Shown piece after piece: positions 10,415 through 20,830 of a DNA stretch of 20,830 nucleotides (position 1 is the first letter of the stretch; each line of letters opens with the position of its first letter). The DNA is taken from assembly GCA_001600875.1 (NCBI GenBank), contig BCLD01000009.1, positions 159,074-179,903 on the forward strand, read 5' to 3'. Position numbers and translations under genes: made by a program. Under the pieces are notes generated by a model. That model made no database searches, was not told where the DNA came from, and saw only the letters and a list, made by a program, of their open reading frames with translations. This stretch comes from Solicoccozyma terricola. Lineage: Eukaryota; Basidiomycota; Tremellomycetes; Filobasidiales; Piskurozymaceae.

Positions 10415-10493
<79 letters not shown>

Positions 10494-12368
10494 TGGGGGG
10501 GGGGGGAGGAATGGAGTAGGTGGATTTTTTATAAATCGGATACAAAAGGAGGTCGAATTGGAATATAGGAAAGAGAGATGGTGGATGACGAGGTGTTTTC
10601 AACAGATGCAGATGAATGAGAGAGAGACAGAGACAGAGACGGAGGGATGGGAGAGATGGGAAAGGAGGTATCAGCTACGATGCACTTTCACAGCAAGACG
10701 ATGATAACAACGACGATTGAGAATCCGGGGATTTCGTCACGATCGGGGATTTCACTTCCCTTCTACCGTTCAATCTCTTCTCTCCAACTTTCAGAACGTG
10801 TTGTTCAAAAAAGAGTAAACTATCAATCTCTTCATGGAACATTGCGTGATTTCCATTCCGAATGAAAGGAGGGAACAGTGTTGTTGATGATATGTCTGAT
10901 ATCACACCACCCAGTCACACCGATCACCGATCATGAACAACGGGTGAGGAATACCCATTCTCTAATTGTTTGAGAACAGTGCCCTATATCGGTCTCTTCC
11001 TAGCGAGCAGCTAGGCCATAAACGGCAAGTCCGTACGTATCATCTTCCCCGGCTCTTTTCGAAGAAAACATAAACCACATTTCATCCGAAGTCGGCGTAT
11101 TATTCACTTCCAGCGTGGAAAGGGATATATACACACCTCACATTCCTGATTTTCTTTTCAATCAAACAACCGTATCTAGCCTCACAACCACGCCACGCCC
11201 ATTCTACGCTGATCTCATTACGCATTCCACAATCCCAAACTCAACCGTTCCATTCGCCAGGTTTTATCCATAGCCAATCACTGAGAAACGAATCATGATT
11301 CGACACTTTGGCGCTCCCTCTTTTGAACCTATCCGAGTAACGCAATCGGGGGAATACCAACGTTCGACTCATGACCTTTTAGGTTACTGGTTCGATGATG
11401 AGGTAGATTGCTTGGACTATTGCAGCTACCATCTGATCCCCATCCTGATCCAGTTCACTCCATCTATCCTCCCCACCTCCACCCATCCACGTCCTCATCC
11501 ACGGTTTTCCTTCAACAAATCCCTTAAAAAAACTCACATAACTGGAATCCTCAAAACACTCAATCTACTCGAATCACCCGCTTTCCCCCTCTCTTCAAGA
11601 ATTGCAATTTCACCTGCTCTTTTGGTTTTTCCGTAGAAATTGAGTGGGTTAGGGGAGTCTGATGGGTGGTATGGTGGACTGTGTGGGGGTAGGGGTAGGG
11701 GGAGGGGAAGGGGAAGGGGAGATAGGTGGTTTTAACGGTGGGGTGTGTTGTTAGCGCGTGATGGGATGGGATTGTAAAGATGAGTGGACGGGAGGGAAAG
11801 GAGAGAAGAGGTAGAGAGCGGGTAACGGGAACGGGGAAGAAGAAGAAGAAGAAGAAGAGATAGAAAACACGAGATGCTCACTTCATACCATCAAACACAT
11901 AATCCGTTGATATATAAATCATTCCAATCCCCGCATCCACACATTTCCTCGCCAATTCTCTAACGACACCTACATTCAACCTTTCCGCCTTTTCTGGATC
12001 TTGATCAGCTACATCTGGTCTTCTCTCAGCTGCACAATGAATCAACCAATCGGCTCCGATTGCTTTTTCAGATGAAAAGAAGGCTTGAACGTCTGGTGTT
12101 GATAAGAGGTCGAGTGGAGTGTAGAGTGGGAGATTAGGAATGGTATGGGTGGTTCGTGAGAATGAAAGAGGGATGATTTGGATGTTGGCGATTTGAAGAA
12201 GGTGTTGGCATACAGCTCTACCGAGAACACCGGACGCTCCTGTTTTTCAATCGTCGTCATCGGAGTCGTCGGAGTCGTTATTTAAGAAAAAGATGTGTGA
12301 ATTCGTGTGGTATATCAAAAGTCGTTTGGGAAAAAAAAAACGGTCTCACCTGTGACGATAACCTTCAT
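9637..12368 (-). CDS. MAT2B-like NAD(P)-binding protein (RmlD / dTDP-4-dehydrorhamnose reductase family)
   Basis: Extended short-chain dehydrogenase fold. The closest remembered match is MAT2B, the regulatory beta subunit of methionine adenosyltransferase, which makes S-adenosylmethionine. Six exons (minus): 12368-12350, 12239-11882, 11678-11538, 10360-10275, 10152-10084 and 9941-9637; introns 110, 203, 1177, 122 and 142 nt; frame is kept, 325 aa (human MAT2B is about 334). Nucleotide-binding GASGVLG is at residues 7-13. The MAT2B hallmark HCAAERRPDV is followed by YISTDYVFDGM and PPYHPSDSPNPLNFYGKTK with Y141-x3-K145. Then come LRIPVIYGQVEYN, GKQYKMDHFGVRFPT and HYSSQTPYTKYEIC. Exon 1 is only 19 nt. 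The 1177-nt intron 3 joins LRIPV to IYGQ without missing family sequence. RmlD-type sugar reductase is the alternative function, but the ERRPDV stretch favours MAT2B. It lies upstream of the PS synthase gene in the same orientation. Confidence 0.92.
10361..11537 (-). other. 1177-nt intron 3 of the MAT2B-like gene
   Basis: Donor GTGAGT at 11537-11532 and acceptor CACAG at 10361 (minus strand). In gene sense it starts purine/G-rich (about 11530-11450) and ends in C-rich sequence including an uninterrupted run of 74 C. The middle (10520-11450) is ordinary sequence with no recognisable gene, tRNA or snoRNA; the open frame 11295-11636 (+) is antisense to exon 3 and not supported. Confidence 0.8.
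10418..10491. repeat. Uninterrupted G74 homopolymer (C74 in gene sense)
   Basis: Every base from 10418 to 10491 is G on the plus strand. It is flanked by further G-rich sequence, 10376-10391 and 10401-10416 on the left and 10495-10506 on the right. It lies in the polypyrimidine region before the 3' splice site of MAT2B-like intron 3. True length in the genome may differ because such runs are hard to sequence. Confidence 0.9.
11690..11857. repeat. G-rich and GAA simple repeats in MAT2B-like intron 2
   Basis: A run of GGGGTA/GGGGAA units lies at about 11690-11720 (C-rich in gene sense, just before the acceptor at 11679). A (GAA)7 microsatellite lies at 11836-11856 (TTC in gene sense, after the donor). 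Confidence 0.75.
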
Positions 12369-12893
12369 TGTAGATTGTAGAATGAGCAGAAATTTGACAG
12401 ATGGAGACGGGTTGGTTGTCGTTGAACAGAGTCGTAGTAGATTGACATTTGAATGTGGGATTTTCAGATTGGGGGAGGGGTTGGGGGGCTTGGATGACAC
12501 GTGATGGCACGTGTCCATGGGCATGTCGGGTATTTATAGCGAGAAGAGAAGAGGAGGATGAGGGCAAGTGGCAGTCGACAGAGAGAAGGTTGGACGCCAA
12601 TGAGGAGGGAGATGAATCGGGGTCCGAAGAAAGAAGGGTGTCAAGGGTGCAAGGGTAGCTAGTCCTTAGGCCGGTCAAAGGTGATGGTGATGATGCATGT
12701 GCAGACAAGGTACGAGTCCACAAGACTGTGTCTAATACAAGGTGCAGAAGGGGGAAAAGCCATCTACCCAAGGGCAGGGCTCCCTATATATACAAGAGGT
12801 ATCTTGTGTAGCGAGATAGCAAAAGAGAGAAAGAGAGAAAAAAAAGAGAAAAACCGGTGGAGGACCGGTCCGAAGACATACGAGTACAGGGTG
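12369..12893. other. Region upstream of the MAT2B-like gene, up to the left LTR
   Basis: Holds the promoter of the minus-strand MAT2B-like gene: a double CACGTG palindrome at 12496-12515 and TATTTATA at 12533-12540 (TATAAATA on the minus strand). Further right, 12785-12840 has CCTATATATAC followed by GGTATCTTGTGTAGCGAGA and purine-rich sequence. This resembles the promoter/R region of another, older LTR, but I could not find matching termini or a target duplication. I recognise no gene here. Confidence 0.45.
12496..12515. promoter_or_regulatory. Perfect inverted-repeat double E-box (CACGTG x2)
   Basis: GACACGTG at 12496-12503 and its exact reverse complement CACGTGTC at 12508-12515 are separated by ATGG, 128-147 nt before the start codon of the MAT2B-like gene. 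CACGTG is the site of Cbf1-type bHLH factors, which control sulfur and methionine genes in yeast. Binding here is inference. Confidence 0.5.
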
Positions 12894-13345
12894 TGTTACA
12901 ATCCTGCCAATACAGCATCACAACATAGGCTATCAATTGAACAACTTCCATGACTCAACATCCGACCACACCGAATGCACTGACCATACCAACCACACAG
13001 CACAACATCTATGACTTTACACCCGAACACCCCACACAACATCTATGACTCAACACCCTTCCCAGAATACATATATAAAGCAGAAGAAACTACCCTGCCT
13101 CATTGTACTTTAGCTTTTCTCTTCACCAAAAGATATCATATGTTACTAGCCAATCAAGCTCAGCCTTCACTGAGCTCTCATCCACCTAGTCCTTCACTTT
13201 GGTCAAGTGATTCCCTGCTGCAACTCATTGAGTTGGCAACCAGACTAGGCCCCTTCACCATCCATTCCACAATTCCTCTCAACCACTTCCTATGTGCTTG
13301 TACACCCATATCTTGGGACTGCTCCATCAAGGTCCGGTCGTAACA
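12894..13345 (+). mobile_element. Left LTR copy (LTR-A, 452 bp), decayed
   Basis: Starts TGTTAC and ends GTAACA (inverted terminal hexamers) and aligns along its length with 20082-20552. It contains AACATAGGCTATCAAT near its start, TGACTCA sites at 12951-12957 and 13046-13052 with a degenerate one near 13012, and a TATA box (TATATAAA, 13072-13079). Flanking 5-mers differ (GGGTG left, CAATC right), so no target duplication is visible. No primer-binding site, gag or pol follows. Compared with the right copy it has lost at least five CpGs to TpG/CpA. Probably an old or rearranged solo LTR; superfamily unknown. Confidence 0.85.
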
Positions 13346-13733
13346 CAATCAGATCATGGGACAATGAATGCATCATGGAATGACATTTTTCTACCCACAC
13401 AGATGGCCCTTTAGAGTCATGGCAATAGGTACTTCTACCTCGATGAGTGGAGTCCTAGTTGATTGAGGAGCAGGTGAAGGCAGTGTTTCCAATGTCCATC
13501 TTCACCAACTCAAAGGCAGGCCATCAAGGGGTGACAAGTCAAAAAATGATTTACAAAGGCACTCTCCCCCTTCCTCCTTTGTTGTGTATTCAAACTCAAT
13601 TTTGCTTTGAGAACTCTAAATATATATATAAAAGCCTTAGCCTTGTACTCTACCTGAAAACCCCTTGATGCATCTATCCTTTCTCTTAAATCTGCACTTC
13701 CAGAGACAAATCAAAGATCCACTGTTTCCCTCA
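13346..13733 (+). promoter_or_regulatory. Upstream region of the ABCC transporter gene
   Basis: This 388-nt spacer lies between LTR-A and the chosen ATG. TATATATATAAAAG at 13621-13634 is a good TATA box, about 35 nt before an in-frame ATG at 13668 and 100 nt before the ATG at 13734. No other gene is recognised in it. Confidence 0.55.
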
Positions 13734-19518
<5,785 letters not shown>

Positions 19519-20076
19519 GGAGACACCATCAGATATACCTAGCACCTTTCAATGGAGTTTTGAAATGATGCCATCTGAGGGTTATGAAGCCAAATGTCAG
19601 GTTACCACATATTGTTGTGACCTATTGTCATGAACCAAATTACGAAATTCGAACAACCTAATTCCATTCGAAAGGGAAATGTCGAATGATGACGGACCTT
19701 CAATAATCACATTTGTTGAAGTTACATGTGTTACAGGTCAACTCATCGAACTCGAGATGCGGCTTTTCATGAGTGGCATTAAGTGGGGCGCAAAGACATC
19801 ATCACCAGCTTAACTTCAGTCACTTGAGGGTGTTGAAAGAATGGATGGAAAGGGATAGGTACAGGGTACCTACCCTGAAGTTTTTGCTGACTTCTGCTCT
19901 CTTTTGTAGACTCTATATGGGTCGAAACTTTCTCTCTTTGCCTGAAATGAAAATCAAGAACTCTAGTCCGAACTTCACGAATTACATAATCACGACACAC
20001 ATGGTGACATTTTTAGATTAGCTGTTCAACTGCAAGCGCATTTCTAGAGCTTTCAAGGCTATGGAAGTCACAGGAC
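19519..20076. other. 3' flank of the ABCC gene up to the right LTR
   Basis: Probable 3' UTR and intergenic sequence. CpG dinucleotides become frequent again from about 19645. The open frames 19773-20021 (+) and 19779-20000 (-) overlap each other and show no recognisable motif or splice support. Nothing else is seen. Confidence 0.5.
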
Positions 20077-20081
20077 ACTCC
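20077..20081. repeat. Target-site duplication, left copy (ACTCC)
   Basis: ACTCC directly precedes the TGTTAC start of the right LTR and is repeated exactly at 20553-20557. Confidence 0.9.
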
Positions 20082-20552
20082 TGTTACGATCCTGCCAATG
20101 CAGTACCGCAACATAGGCTATCAATAGAACAACTTCTATGACTCAACACCTAAACACACCGATCACACTGAACACACCAAACATACCGACCACACCGACC
20201 ACATCACACAACTTCTATGACTCAACACCTGAACACCCCACACAACATCTATGACTCAACACCCTTCCCAGAATACATATATAAAGCAGAAGAAACTACT
20301 TTGCCTCATTGTACTTTTCCTTTTCTCTTCACCAAAAGATATCATACATTACTAGCCAATCAAGCTCAGCCTTCACTGAGCTCTCATCCACCTAGTCCTT
20401 CACCTTGGTCAAGTGATTCCTTGCTGCAACTCTGTGAAGTTGGCAACCAGACTAGGCCCCCTCATCATCCATTCCACAATTCCTCTCGACCCCTTCCTGT
20501 GTGCTTGCACACCCATACCTCGGCACTCCTCCGTCAAGGTCTGGTCGTAACA
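20082..20552 (+). mobile_element. Right LTR copy (LTR-B, 471 bp), solo LTR with 5-bp target duplication
   Basis: Starts TGTTAC, ends GTAACA, and is flanked on both sides by ACTCC, which defines an independent insertion reduced to a solo LTR. It carries three perfect TGACTCA motifs (20139-20145, 20218-20224, 20252-20258), each inside a repeated CTATGACTCAACACC unit, then TATATAAA at 20278-20285. It is about 20 bp longer than LTR-A in the ACAC-rich upstream part and richer in CpG. No internal retrotransposon sequence adjoins it. Confidence 0.93.
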
Positions 20553-20557
20553 ACTCC
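20553..20557. repeat. Target-site duplication, right copy (ACTCC)
   Basis: Exact repeat of 20077-20081, directly after the GTAACA end of LTR-B. Confidence 0.9.
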
Positions 20558-20830
20558 TAGATGATCGTATGATCCGCCAGAATTGTAAGGATACCGCCTA
20601 CAGACAAGAAATCAAGCACGTAATCATCCATATGGGCACATCCCTTTGTCAGGTGCTGGTCTTTCTTCGTGGACTTAGCGGCTTTCGGACTCCTCGTATC
20701 ACGAGATAGGACTAAAAGGGCTTGATCCGAAGAGGACTGCTATGACTGTATTCGGGAACTCACGCAAGTTAGTTTCAGATCTATCCCTATACTCACTATG
20801 TAACACTGGGATCCGATGATCTAATGTAGT
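20558..20830. other. Right edge of the window, no feature recognised
   Basis: 273 nt of mixed-composition sequence with normal CpG content. I see no open frame of note, repeat or RNA gene. Confidence 0.5.

Noticed and set aside
10213..10602. 129-aa minus-strand frame with a long polyproline run
   Set aside because: The polyproline is the translated C74 intron tract; only the YGQVEYN..GKQYK part is coding (MAT2B-like exon 4).
11295..11460. Possible tRNA-like TTCGA segments in MAT2B-like intron 3
   Set aside because: The stems needed for acceptor and T arms do not pair when read by eye.

Overview
The window is fungal nuclear DNA, most likely from a basidiomycete. Every confidently read gene is broken by spliceosomal introns (GT..AG, donors mostly GTGAGT/GTAAGT), and the proteins are ordinary eukaryotic or fungal enzymes. 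There is no sign of operons, tRNA genes or CRISPR. I read the gene models by hand from conserved motifs and checked that reading frame carries across each splice junction. The organism call is inference; no similarity search was possible.

Layout from left to right: (1) 1-1772, +, the 3' part of a casein kinase 2 regulatory (beta) subunit gene, with a 960-nt low-complexity intron. (2) 2548-3994, +, a previously hidden multi-exon gene whose first two exons spell a Zn2Cys6-like cysteine cluster; the downstream model is tentative. (3) 4999-7688, +, a complete 8-exon geranylgeranyl diphosphate synthase, 357 aa. (4) 8223-9383, -, a complete 4-exon phosphatidylserine synthase (CHO1 type), 271 aa, convergent with gene 3. 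(5) 9637-12368, -, a complete 6-exon MAT2B-like / RmlD-type NAD(P)-binding protein, 325 aa, whose 1177-nt intron holds an uninterrupted run of 74 G. (6) 13734-19518, +, a complete 23-exon ABCC (MRP-type) transporter, 1474 aa by my splicing, with all frames and both nucleotide-binding domains intact. (7) Two same-orientation LTRs, 12894-13345 and 20082-20552, one on each side of the transporter. The right copy has a perfect 5-bp target duplication and is therefore a solo LTR.

Two genomic 'dialects' share the 20 kb. The CK2-beta, GGPPS, PS synthase and MAT2B-like genes have introns from 74 to 1177 nt, often G-rich after the donor and C/T-rich before the acceptor, and CpG-rich exons. The ABCC gene has 22 introns, almost all 51-70 nt, and exons strikingly poor in CpG, as expected of a long-methylated or RIP-like mutated region that has nevertheless kept its reading frame. 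The LTRs beside it differ repeatedly at CpG sites.

Functionally, PS synthase starts the PS to PE to PC lipid route, whose last steps use S-adenosylmethionine, and its neighbour resembles the regulatory subunit of SAM synthetase. The GGPPS and PS synthase upstream regions share a 10-bp ACGT-core motif beside CGCCAC repeats. The MAT2B-like gene has a palindromic double CACGTG upstream. These regulatory links are hypotheses.
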